Origin: Candidatus Poribacteria bacterium
GTDB lineage: Bacteria > Poribacteria > WGA-4E > WGA-3G
NCBI GenBank assembly: GCA_022821495.1
Contig: JAJEDN010000064.1
Span: 1 to 48,240, forward strand
Length of the DNA stretch: 48,240 nt
Direction: 5' to 3'
Of the stretch, positions 9,358-17,660 are shown piece by piece. The notes beneath the pieces are model-generated. The model was not told the origin of the DNA and ran no database searches. It saw only the letters and a list, made by a program, of their open reading frames with translations. The stretch's first letter is position 1; the number at the start of each line of letters is the position of its first letter. The translations under genes and the position numbers were made by a program.

Positions 9358-10890
9358 ATGCTTAAAACACTCATTGGTAGAGAGCTCCTTGACAATCTGA
9401 TGACATTCCGATTTGCGGCAGCTGTTTTCATTACATTGTTGCTTGTGGTCGCCAATACCGTTGTCCTTCTTAAAGATTATGAACAACGGTTAACTGCTTA
9501 CAACAAGGCTGCCACGGAAAGTCACGAGGCATTACGCGAGGAAAAAACCTATGCCCGTTACGCTGGAGCATTGATTGTTCATCGTCCTCCGAACCCGTTG
9601 AGTATCTTCAATCTGGGATTAGATAAGCAGGTCGGAAACAAAATTGAGGTATACCACGCGTTTGTACCAACAATGTGGGATGCGGAGAAGCACGGGGCGG
9701 ATAATCCGTTTCTCAACCTTTTCACTTCAATTGATATTGTGCTTGTTTTTCAGGGCGTACTCAGTCTGCTCGCGCTGATTTTCGCTTACGATGCCCTCGC
9801 TGGTGAACGTGAACGCGGCACATTACGGCTTGTGCTGACACACCCAATCCAGCGCGGCTACATCTTACTTGCGAAGTACATCAGCGCGATGCTCTGTCTA
9901 CTTGTGCCGTTGTTGATAAGTCTTCTTTTGTCCATCATCTTGCTGACGACATCCGCTACGGTTGCCCTGAACGCAGATGACTTTCTTCGCATCGGCGGGA
10001 TTGTTTTAACATCACTTCTTTATGTGTCATTGTTCTACCTCATCGGCTTATGCATATCTGCGATGACGCGTCGCACCAGTACCGCGCTCATGCTTTGCAT
10101 GTTCGTCTGGGGTGTCTTAGTGCTTGTGTATCCAAATCTGATTCTTACCGCTGTTGAAATCACCCCTAAACCAGACGCGAAAATATCCGTCTACAATCAA
10201 ATCAAACAGACGTGGGAAGAATTGGAGAGAAAAAAGAAGCAGTTTATTCGCAATGATACTGTCTTAAGCCTCCCATCGCGGGGCGGTGAAGATATGGATG
10301 CGGGATTTGGCTTGGAAGGTGTTGAATACACCTTCTGGCATGATAAGGACAAACCTTCAATATTGCTCTATTTCCACCAAACCGGATTGTACGCCGGAAA
10401 AATTAAAACGGAATCTGAGCCGCAGGTGCCACACGTACAGAATTATTACAGCTTCTACAATAGAGAAACTATCAATACCGTCCAACGAACGTGGCTTGTC
10501 CGGAAACCGGCACTTGAGGCTATTTATGTCCAACCCGCAAATTTGGGACGAATGTTGTTGAGGTTTTCACCAGTTGGGCTGTATGACGCAGCGACTGAAG
10601 CCTGGGCGGGCAGCGACTTAGAAGGTATTCAAGACTTTTTCAGTACAGTTCAACGTCACCGGCGCGCAGTCGTTGACTATTTCTATGACAAAAAGATATT
10701 TGAATCGCGACAGTGGTTCGCCGCCGACAAAGGCACAGCTGACTGGGATGCACTCCCTCAGTTCTCCTTTCAGAGAAGCGATACCGGTATCAATGCAAAA
10801 CGCGCACTCCCGGACATGCTTCTGTTGCTGACAATGAACGTTATTCTCTTTACAGTGATAGTGCTAATTTTTATTAAAAGTGAAGTGTAG
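9358..10890 (+). CDS. ABC-2 type permease, type A, copy 3
   Basis: 510 aa, the longest type A copy. Extra residues lie in the post-TM1 loop (EKTYARYAGALIVHRPP) and the large extracytoplasmic region (around NDTVLSLPSRGGEDMDAGFG). The cytoplasmic segment GERERGTLRLVLTHPIQRGY and the C-terminal DYFYDKKIFESRQWFAADKG block are intact. It starts six bases after B2 with the in-gene GAGGTG ribosome site. Its C-terminus LIFIKSEV matches the A-type ending (V[KR][ST]EV). Confidence 0.85.
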   Translation: MLKTLIGRELLDNLMTFRFAAAVFITLLLVVANTVVLLKDYEQRLTAYNKAATESHEALREEKTYARYAGALIVHRPPNPLSIFNLGLDKQVGNKIEVYHAFVPTMWDAEKHGADNPFLNLFTSIDIVLVFQGVLSLLALIFAYDALAGERERGTLRLVLTHPIQRGYILLAKYISAMLCLLVPLLISLLLSIILLTTSATVALNADDFLRIGGIVLTSLLYVSLFYLIGLCISAMTRRTSTALMLCMFVWGVLVLVYPNLILTAVEITPKPDAKISVYNQIKQTWEELERKKKQFIRNDTVLSLPSRGGEDMDAGFGLEGVEYTFWHDKDKPSILLYFHQTGLYAGKIKTESEPQVPHVQNYYSFYNRETINTVQRTWLVRKPALEAIYVQPANLGRMLLRFSPVGLYDAATEAWAGSDLEGIQDFFSTVQRHRRAVVDYFYDKKIFESRQWFAADKGTADWDALPQFSFQRSDTGINAKRALPDMLLLLTMNVILFTVIVLIFIKSEV

Positions 10891-11066
10891 AATGGTTATA
10901 AGTTAACAGTTATAAGTTATAAGTTAAGAGGGTTCTTGGAACAGTTGCGTTCTCTGTGAAGGTTTCTACAGAAAACTTCTTTAACTGTTAACTAAAAGGT
11001 TTTTCGTAGAAAAACCGAACTTATAACTTACAACTATTCCTTCTGGAAACTGGTTACTGATTACTT
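10891..11066. repeat. MITE-like heptamer repeat, gap A3-B3
   Basis: The left arm is nearly identical to gaps 1 and 4 (GTTATAA/GTTAACA heptamers). The right arm has opposite-strand forms (AACTGTTAACT, CTTATAACTTACAACT). The right-arm hairpin has a different sequence but the same geometry as in gap 1: GGTTTTTC-GTA-GAAAAACC. The last bases (CTGGTTACTGATTACTT) match the right end of gap 2 instead, so this copy looks mosaic. Confidence 0.75.
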
Positions 11067-12491
11067 ATGTGGCATATTACAAAGCGTGAAATCTACGATA
11101 ATCTCAATAGCCTCCGATTCGCCCTAACAACCGTTTTACTGCTGGCACTGATGGTAACCAATGCCGTTAGGCATCTCCGAGAGCATCCAAAACGGGTACA
11201 GCGGTATCGGGATGCTGTCACCGAATCTTTGAATCATTTAACGGATCGCGCCAACGATAGCCTCTATACACTGGCACAATACGGACCGGGAAACTTCTAC
11301 AAAAAGCCGTCTCCGCTTCACTTCTGTGCAAACGGCGGTGAACCCGTTTTACCTGATGTTGTTGAAGTGGACGAACCCCCTGTGTTTATGACCGATGCAG
11401 AAGGCAACCGGCTCCTCGAAGGTATCTGGAGCCTATCCTATCCAGATGCCAACCTCCAGAATAAGGACGTTGGACCGAACGTTTCACAAGTGGATTGGGC
11501 ATTCATCATCGGTTACATCCTGAGCTTGATAGCCCTCTGGTTCACCTTTGATGCCTTCTCCGGTGAACGCGAGCACGGCACACTCCGATTGATGTTAGCC
11601 AATTCAATTCCGCGACACACTGTCCTTATCGGTAAATTCTTAGGGGCATTGCTCAGCATTAGCATCCCGTTTATACTTGCCGTGTTGGTGAACGTTTTAT
11701 TGATTTCTACTGCAAATACTGTTCACCTGACGACAGACGCGTGGGGACGCTTAGGTATCATTTTCTGTCTCGCGCTTTTGTACACGAGTCTATTTGTGGC
11801 GTTAGGGTTGTTAGTCTCGGCGCGTGTGCAACAGAGCGCGGTAAGTTTGATGATACTTCTGTTGACGTGGGTAACCTTTGTCGTTTTTATGCCGAGTACC
11901 CTCGCTTCAATCGCAAGCAGCTTCTCACCTGCGACCTCCTTTGAAGAATTTTGGCAGCAGCGTCATCCAAGTAGAAAGGACTTATGGGATAAATATAAGG
12001 CGCAGCTCCGGTCCAGTGAATTGGCAGACAGGAAGTTAAGGGCGAAAAGCGAATTTTACACCGAAAACGCTGAAAGAGAGGAACGCCGGCAGGAAGCACA
12101 ATTAAAGTACCGGACTTCTCAGGTGCACCGAGCGCGTGCCATCACCAGCATCTCACCCGCTACACTGCTGCAGCATCTGATTGAAGGGTTTGCTGGCACC
12201 GGATTTGAGCGACATTTACAATTTGTGGACAATACGCAGCGTTATGCCCGTCAATTGCGGGAATTCGTTGCTGATACCGATAGAGCCGACCCGGAAAGTC
12301 TTCATATTTTGGGGGTTCGTGAAGGTATGTCCAAGAAGCCCATCAGCCCAGAATCCGTTCCGAGATTTGAAGATACACTTAATCTGAGTAAGGATTTCAA
12401 TACTGCAGCCGTGGAATTATTACTGCTGACCTTATTTGTCTTAGTGCTATTGTCTGGCGCGTACCTGGCGTTTGTGCGCGTTGAGGTGTAA
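11067..12491 (+). CDS. ABC-2 type permease, type B, copy 3
   Basis: 474 aa paralogue of type B with the longest first loop: SPLHFCANGGEPVLPDVVEV is followed by an insertion (about residues 99-120) absent from the other B copies. VDWAFIIGYILSLIALWFTFD, SGEREHGTLRLMLANSIPRH and FAGTGFERHLQFVDNTQRYA are conserved. It starts with ATG TGG directly after the repeat and ends with GTT GAG GTG, the ribosome site for A4. Probable partner of A3. Confidence 0.85.
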   Translation: MWHITKREIYDNLNSLRFALTTVLLLALMVTNAVRHLREHPKRVQRYRDAVTESLNHLTDRANDSLYTLAQYGPGNFYKKPSPLHFCANGGEPVLPDVVEVDEPPVFMTDAEGNRLLEGIWSLSYPDANLQNKDVGPNVSQVDWAFIIGYILSLIALWFTFDAFSGEREHGTLRLMLANSIPRHTVLIGKFLGALLSISIPFILAVLVNVLLISTANTVHLTTDAWGRLGIIFCLALLYTSLFVALGLLVSARVQQSAVSLMILLLTWVTFVVFMPSTLASIASSFSPATSFEEFWQQRHPSRKDLWDKYKAQLRSSELADRKLRAKSEFYTENAEREERRQEAQLKYRTSQVHRARAITSISPATLLQHLIEGFAGTGFERHLQFVDNTQRYARQLREFVADTDRADPESLHILGVREGMSKKPISPESVPRFEDTLNLSKDFNTAAVELLLLTLFVLVLLSGAYLAFVRVEV

Positions 12492-12497
12492 TATAAA

Positions 12498-13991
12498 ATG
12501 CTTAAAATACTTATTCGCAGGGAACTGCTTGACAATCTAATGACGTTCCGCTTCGCGGCGGTCCTGCTCATCACGTTGTTACTCGTTGTTGCAAACACGG
12601 TAGTGCTTATCCAAGATTATGAACAACGTTTGAAGAGTTACAATGATTCTGTCAAAAGGCATCAGCAGGAGTTACGGAATTCCAAGACCTATTCTACTGC
12701 GTTTCTGTTCGTTAACCGGGCACCGAATCCGTTGAGTATCTTTAATGCCGGGTTAGATAAACGTTTGGGAAACTACATCGGTATCTATCACGGATTTATG
12801 CCGACACTCTGGGATGCCCGAATGCACGGTACCGACAATCCGTTTATAGCGTTCTTTTCTTCAATTGATATCGTCTTTGTCTTTGAGGTTATTCTCAGCC
12901 TGATGGGATTAATATTCGCTTACGATGCGATTGCGGGTGAACGAGAACGCGGTACGTTGCGTCTCGTTCTCGCACAGCCTATCGGACGCGGGCAGATTTT
13001 GCTTGCGAAATATATCAGTACGATGGCGTGTCTGTTGGTTCCGCTGATATTGAGTCTGCTTTTTGCTCTCTTGTTGCTAACGCGTTCGATGCCGCTGTCA
13101 ACTGCTGATTTTCTCCGCATTGCTGGGATTGTTCTCACATCTTTCGCGTATCTATCCGTATTCTACCTCATTGGATTGCTGATTTCCGTAGCAACGCGTA
13201 GAACCGGCACGGCGTTAATGCTGGCGATGTTTATATGGGGGTTTCTGATACTCGTGTATCCGAATCTGATTCGGGCGACGGTTAGCCCGGGGGGAGATAT
13301 TCAAGCGCGTGTGAAGACTGCTCACAATCAGATTCAACAGATTTTGAATGAATATGAAAGAGAACGTCAAAAGTTCCTTGAAACGGAGGGAATCGCTGGA
13401 GAATCATCGGAATTCAGCAAGGCGTTGGGGTTTTATCACCAAGCGGATGTGAATCCAGTAACCCTGACGACTTATATTGAAAATATGAGTGTCATTTCAG
13501 AGATCCGTCCGGACTTTGAGAAGTATGTTCCCGTCGCTAAGCGGTATTACAATTTTGTTGAACCGTTGGCTGCCCGAACAGTCGAAAAAGCGTGGCGCGT
13601 CCGCAAGCAAGCACTGGAGGAAATTTACGTTAAACAAGCCACAACGGATAGGATATTGTTGAAACTCTCACCAGTGGGTATCTATGATGCTGCAACGCAG
13701 GCGTGGACGGGAACGGATCTTTCAGGACTCAGAGATTTTTTCTATGCAGCGCAACGTTACCGAAAAGTCGTCATTGACTATCTCTACGCGAAGGATGCAT
13801 TTTCATCACGGGAGTGGTTTGTTGCTGACAAAGGCGCAGTAGACTGGCGTACACTCCCAGCGTTTACTTTTCAGAGAAGTGATGTCGGGACGAATGCAAA
13901 ACGGGCGTTACCAGATCTGTTTCTACTGCTGATCTGTAACCTTGTGCTGTTTATGGCGATAGTGCTTATTTTTATCAGAAGTGAAGTGTAG
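12498..13991 (+). CDS. ABC-2 type permease, type A, copy 4
   Basis: 497 aa paralogue of type A. Cytoplasmic segment GERERGTLRLVLAQPIGRGQ (the LTHP of other copies is LAQP here). The extracytoplasmic region 275-350 is the most diverged (KALGFYHQADVNPVTLTTYI). The C-terminal block DYLYAKDAFSSREWFVADKG is conserved, as is the IFIRSEV ending. The ATG lies six bases after B3 with the coupled GAGGTG site. Confidence 0.85.
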   Translation: MLKILIRRELLDNLMTFRFAAVLLITLLLVVANTVVLIQDYEQRLKSYNDSVKRHQQELRNSKTYSTAFLFVNRAPNPLSIFNAGLDKRLGNYIGIYHGFMPTLWDARMHGTDNPFIAFFSSIDIVFVFEVILSLMGLIFAYDAIAGERERGTLRLVLAQPIGRGQILLAKYISTMACLLVPLILSLLFALLLLTRSMPLSTADFLRIAGIVLTSFAYLSVFYLIGLLISVATRRTGTALMLAMFIWGFLILVYPNLIRATVSPGGDIQARVKTAHNQIQQILNEYERERQKFLETEGIAGESSEFSKALGFYHQADVNPVTLTTYIENMSVISEIRPDFEKYVPVAKRYYNFVEPLAARTVEKAWRVRKQALEEIYVKQATTDRILLKLSPVGIYDAATQAWTGTDLSGLRDFFYAAQRYRKVVIDYLYAKDAFSSREWFVADKGAVDWRTLPAFTFQRSDVGTNAKRALPDLFLLLICNLVLFMAIVLIFIRSEV

Positions 13992-14188
13992 AATAGTTAT
14001 AAGTTAACAGTTATAAGTTATAAGTTAAGAGAGTTCAGGGGATCCACAAAGAAATCCGCAGAAATACCCAAGCAAAACACCGCTCTTTCTTATAACCTAC
14101 CACTTATAACCGATAACCAATCTTCTGAAAACTGATAACCGACAACTGAAAGGATTACGCAGTAATCCGTACTGATAACTAATAACTC
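13992..14188. repeat. MITE-like heptamer repeat, gap A4-B4
   Basis: The left arm is nearly identical to gaps 1 and 3. The right arm, from CCAATCTTCTGAAAACTGAT to the start codon, is nearly identical to gap 1, including the GGATTAC-GCA-GTAATCC hairpin. The central part is longer and unrelated. The close match of gaps 1 and 4 suggests recent duplication or conversion between the first and last pairs. Confidence 0.75.
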
Positions 14189-15589
14189 ATGTGGCATATT
14201 GCAAAGCGTGAACTCTACGACAACTTGAATAGTCTTCGTTTCGCATTGGCGACGGTGCTGCTGTTGGCATTGATGCTGACGAACGCGGTTCTGTATCTGC
14301 GCGAACATCCGAAGCGAACACAGGCGTACCACAACGCTGCTGCTGGTGCTATAAAGACATTAGAATCGCGTAGCACCAGTTTATACCGCCTCGCAACAGA
14401 AGGCCCTGGAGATATGCACAAAGCACCTTCACCGCTCCGTTTCTGTGCGGAAGGCGATGAGGCGTTTCTACCGACGCACGCCGGCGGTGCGAACTACGGC
14501 CGCCGCATCGCTAATATGACACCCATTTGGCGGATGTTCTATCCACAAAAAACACCTAATCTGTTTAACATTCGTCCCGATTTCACAACACTCGATTGGG
14601 CATTTATTGTTGGCTATGTGCTGAGTTTTATTGCGATCCTGTTCACCTTTGATTCGATTTCCGGCGAATTAGAACGCGGGACATTACGGTTGACATTGGC
14701 AAACGCTATCCCACGTCACATTGTCTTGGTCGGGAAGTTTTTAGGCGCGTTCATCAGCGTTAACATTCCGTTTGCGGTTGCAGTATTGATGAACCTAATC
14801 TTAATTTCTACCTCAGACGCAGTGCAGCTCAATGCCGAGGCGTGGGGACGCTTGGGCATCTTGTACGGTATCGTTATCCTTTATACGTGTCTCTTTATCG
14901 CTTTGGGACTTCTGATCTCAGCGGCGGTGCGAGAGAGTGGTGTGAGTCTTGTCGTGCTGTTGTTAATCTGGGTAAGTTTTGTCGTGTTTATGCCGAACAC
15001 GTTGGCATCTATCGGCAGCCGAACGTCGGTTCCGATAGCTTATGAGGAATTCTGGGTGCGGCGTATGCAACTCGCAGATGCGGCACGCGAAGCATATCGG
15101 AATAAATACGGAGATTCACAAACTACACCGTCAGTGCATGTACTCGGCGAGTACGTCACCTCAGAAGCAGAAGAAAATGAAGACTACAATGAAGCATATT
15201 TGAAGCTGCAGATTGAACAGGGGAAACGGGCGCGCGCGATAACCCGTATTTCACCGACAGCGATTGTCCAACGTCTCTTTGAATCTTTTGCGGGGACGGG
15301 GTTTGAACGGCATCTACAATTTATTGAAAACGTGCAGCGTTATGCCCGTCAGTACCGAGAATTTGTCATTGACACCGATAGAGCAGACCCGGAGAGTCTC
15401 CACGTCGTTGGGATTCAAGAAGGTATGTCCCAGAAACCTGTCAGTCCCGAAGCGATTCCGAAATTTAAAGACACACTCAACCTCAACCGAGATTTCAACA
15501 CTGCGGCGACGGATTTATTGCTGTTGGTGCTGTTTCTGATGGTTATTGCGTCAGGGGCATATCTCGCCTTTGTGCGGCTTGAAATTTGA
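14189..15589 (+). CDS. ABC-2 type permease, type B, copy 4
   Basis: 466 aa, last gene of the array. Motifs SPLRFCAEGDEAF, LDWAFIVGYVLSFIAILFTFD, SGELERGTLRLTLANAIPRH (GELE in place of GERE) and FAGTGFERHLQFIENVQRYA are present. Unlike copies 1-3, the C-terminus is VRLEI (CTT GAA ATT TGA), so the GAGGTG ribosome site is lost where no A gene follows. The start context is again a repeat edge with no Shine-Dalgarno sequence. Confidence 0.85.
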   Translation: MWHIAKRELYDNLNSLRFALATVLLLALMLTNAVLYLREHPKRTQAYHNAAAGAIKTLESRSTSLYRLATEGPGDMHKAPSPLRFCAEGDEAFLPTHAGGANYGRRIANMTPIWRMFYPQKTPNLFNIRPDFTTLDWAFIVGYVLSFIAILFTFDSISGELERGTLRLTLANAIPRHIVLVGKFLGAFISVNIPFAVAVLMNLILISTSDAVQLNAEAWGRLGILYGIVILYTCLFIALGLLISAAVRESGVSLVVLLLIWVSFVVFMPNTLASIGSRTSVPIAYEEFWVRRMQLADAAREAYRNKYGDSQTTPSVHVLGEYVTSEAEENEDYNEAYLKLQIEQGKRARAITRISPTAIVQRLFESFAGTGFERHLQFIENVQRYARQYREFVIDTDRADPESLHVVGIQEGMSQKPVSPEAIPKFKDTLNLNRDFNTAATDLLLLVLFLMVIASGAYLAFVRLEI

Positions 15590-15619
15590 ATAGAGTGGGT
15601 GATAGGAAAACTGAATCTC

Positions 15620-15648
15620 TTGCTTTTTCAAAATTTTTCGTGTATACT
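15620..15648 (+). promoter_or_regulatory. Promoter of the 94-aa gene
   Basis: -35 TTGCTT (15620-15625), 17-base spacer, -10 TATACT (15643-15648), 40 bases before the ATG. It indicates that the small coiled-coil gene is transcribed apart from the permease array. Confidence 0.5.
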
Positions 15649-15688
15649 TTAGATTAAAGCATAACAAAATGCGGGAGGCGAAAAAACA

Positions 15689-15973
15689 ATGAATGATCAG
15701 GATTTCAAAGATATGGTCAAATCTGCGTTGGAACGGATAGAGAGACAAGCAACCGAGAACAATACTCGCTTGGAGAAACGGATAGACTCTATCGATGCAC
15801 AGACCAAAGAACTCAAGGAAGATCAAATAGACTTAAAGAGCTCCCAAGCAAGAATTGAGCAGAAACTTGATGATTTTCTCGTTATCCGAGGTGAACGTTG
15901 GAAAGTCATCGGAATCGTTGGCTCCCTTCTTATTGGTATTGCGGCACTCGTAAAATCCTTTTTTTTCAGTTAA
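15689..15973 (+). CDS. Small coiled-coil protein with C-terminal TM
   Basis: 94 aa. Residues 1-70 are highly charged with heptad spacing (ERIERQATENNTRLEKRIDS, ELKEDQIDLKSSQARIEQKL), so a coiled coil is likely. Residues about 73-92 (KVIGIVGSLLIGIAALVKSF) form one TM helix, so the protein would be tail-anchored with the coil in the cytoplasm. The shape resembles phage XhlA or haemolysin-accessory proteins, but I cannot assign a function. A GGGAGG site lies 11 bases before the ATG. Its stop overlaps the convergent DUF1501 gene by four bases. Confidence 0.65.
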   Translation: MNDQDFKDMVKSALERIERQATENNTRLEKRIDSIDAQTKELKEDQIDLKSSQARIEQKLDDFLVIRGERWKVIGIVGSLLIGIAALVKSFFFS

Positions 15974-17463
15974 CCCATAACCTGCCGAATTGGTTCTGCA
16001 CCTTCCACACCGACGAGTTTCTGATCTAACCCACTATGGAAATAAGTGAGTCGATTTGGGTCTATTCCGAGTTGATGAAGGATTGTTGCGTGTAGATGTC
16101 TGACGTGAAATGGATCTGTGACCGCCGCGCTACCGAGTTCATCGGTCTCACCAACGCTGATACCGCCTTTGATCCCACCGCCTGCCATCCACATTGTGAA
16201 GCCGTAAGAGTTATGGTCGCGTCCCGTGCCTTTGGCGTATTCTGCTGTCGGTTGACGACCGAATTCACCGCCCCAGACAACGAGCGTTTCGTCGAGGAGT
16301 CCACGCTGTTTGAGGTCTTTCAGCAGCCCGGCGATCGGTTTATCAGTTGCCTTGGCATGCTTGTTGTGGTTTTTCTCGATGTCGCCGTGTGCATCCCAGT
16401 TATCGTCGCCGTGTGCGCCGCCGGAGTAGAGTTGAACGAAACGCACACCGCGCTCAACCAATCGCCTCGCCAAAAGACATTTCGTGCCAAACTCCTCCGT
16501 CTCTTTTTCCTCAATCCCATAAAGTGCTTTGATGTGCTCCGGTTCGCTCTCTAAATCGACTGCCTCCGGTGCAGTAGCCTGCATCTTGAAGGCTAACTCA
16601 TAACTGGAAATTCGAGCGGCGAGATCGGTATTATCGGTGCGTTTGGAGAGATGGGTTGAATTATACTGGCGTAGATAGTCGAGTAGCCTGCGCTGTTCAT
16701 CTCGACCCATATCGCTTGTATGCTCCAGGTTGAGAATTGGCGCGCCTTGTGAACGGAAAACTGTGCCTTGATAAACGGCGGGCATATACCCGCTACTCCA
16801 ATTTTTCGCACCGCTGATGGGACCACCCTTCCGATCAAGCATCACGACGTATCCGGGAAGATTTTCGTTCTCGCTGCCGAGTCCGTAATTCACCCAAGAT
16901 CCGAGCGACGGATGCCCACTTAGCACACGACCGGCGTTCATCATGAGCATCGCAGAACCGTGCAGCGGCGAGTCGGCGGTCATCGACTTGATAAATGCGA
17001 TGTCGTCAACACAGGTTGCAAGGTGTGGGAAAAGGTCTGAGACCCACTGCCCCGATTCACCGTACTGGTTGAAATCCCATTTCGGACCGACGATACGTCC
17101 CTCCGATTTTTCGCCGCCACGTCCTTTTGTCTTGACTTGAACGGTCTTGTCATTGAGTTTGTATAAAATCGGTTTGTAGTCGAAGGTATCCACATGACTT
17201 GGGCCGCCATACATGAACAGGAAAATCACCTGCTTCGCTTTCGGTGCGAAGTGTGTCGGTTTCGGCGTGAGTGGATTGAGATAGGGTGTCACACCATCGG
17301 CTGCAACGGCTTGTGAATCGAGGAAACCGTCAGTGGATAAGAGTCCCGTCAACGCGAGCGATGCGAAGCCACCGGCGATGTTTCCGATGAATTCTCGACG
17401 GGTTTGTCCACAGAAATCCGCTTTTGAATTTGTCTCTTTTTTGGTCTTAGATTGATTTTTCAT
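15970..17463 (-). CDS. DUF1501 family Tat-exported protein
   Basis: 497 aa. The N-terminus carries a twin-arginine signal (RREFIGNIAGGFASLALTGL, residues about 23-42). The mature part has DUF1501 landmarks: PKAKQVIFLFMYGGPSHVDTFDYKP, HGSAMLMMNAGR, GSWVNYGLGSEN, the alkaline-phosphatase-like WGGEFGRQPTAE segment and GRDHNSYGFTMWMAGGGIKGG. The family belongs to the sulfatase/alkaline phosphatase fold and is greatly expanded in Planctomycetes and relatives, often next to DUF1553 cytochrome-like partners; none is seen here. The substrate is unknown. The ATG at 17463 is chosen over GTG 17466 because GGAG (17472-17475) lies eight bases upstream. Confidence 0.88.
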   Translation of the reverse strand: MKNQSKTKKETNSKADFCGQTRREFIGNIAGGFASLALTGLLSTDGFLDSQAVAADGVTPYLNPLTPKPTHFAPKAKQVIFLFMYGGPSHVDTFDYKPILYKLNDKTVQVKTKGRGGEKSEGRIVGPKWDFNQYGESGQWVSDLFPHLATCVDDIAFIKSMTADSPLHGSAMLMMNAGRVLSGHPSLGSWVNYGLGSENENLPGYVVMLDRKGGPISGAKNWSSGYMPAVYQGTVFRSQGAPILNLEHTSDMGRDEQRRLLDYLRQYNSTHLSKRTDNTDLAARISSYELAFKMQATAPEAVDLESEPEHIKALYGIEEKETEEFGTKCLLARRLVERGVRFVQLYSGGAHGDDNWDAHGDIEKNHNKHAKATDKPIAGLLKDLKQRGLLDETLVVWGGEFGRQPTAEYAKGTGRDHNSYGFTMWMAGGGIKGGISVGETDELGSAAVTDPFHVRHLHATILHQLGIDPNRLTYFHSGLDQKLVGVEGAEPIRQVMG

Positions 17464-17529
17464 CACATCATCTCCAATGTTCGCGTCTCTGTTTCGTAGC
17501 AGCGAAAGCAGGTTGTCTTAATCCAAAAA

Positions 17530-17660
17530 GGTGATAGCACCCACTACCTAAAGGTAGGGGCTTCGGTTTCATCGCGACTGCGGTTTTCTCAGAGAGTCCA
17601 CCGTCTTATTTTCGCTCCACCAGCGGGCATTTCCCTGGAGTATCCTACAGGCATATTGTC
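17530..17660 (-). ncRNA. Candidate omega/reRNA and IS right end
   Basis: In the sense of tnpB this stretch follows the stop codon and ends in GAAACCGAAGCCCC, then a hairpin (CTACC at 17544-17548 with GGTAG at 17553-17557, loop TTTA on the minus strand), the hallmark right-end imperfect palindrome of IS200/IS605 elements. In this family the tnpB 3' region plus right end gives the guide RNA, with the guide lying just beyond the right end (below about 17535). The exact cleavage site and RNA 5' end cannot be fixed here. Confidence 0.5.

Noticed and set aside
4693..14188. Regular short repeats in gaps of the permease array as possible CRISPR arrays
   Set aside because: Units are 7 bases, degenerate, without unique spacers, and form inverted repeats. 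No cas genes are in the window.
16096..16554. 152-codon open frame opposite the DUF1501 gene
   Set aside because: It lies wholly inside the well-supported DUF1501 gene on the other strand and has no recognisable protein pattern.
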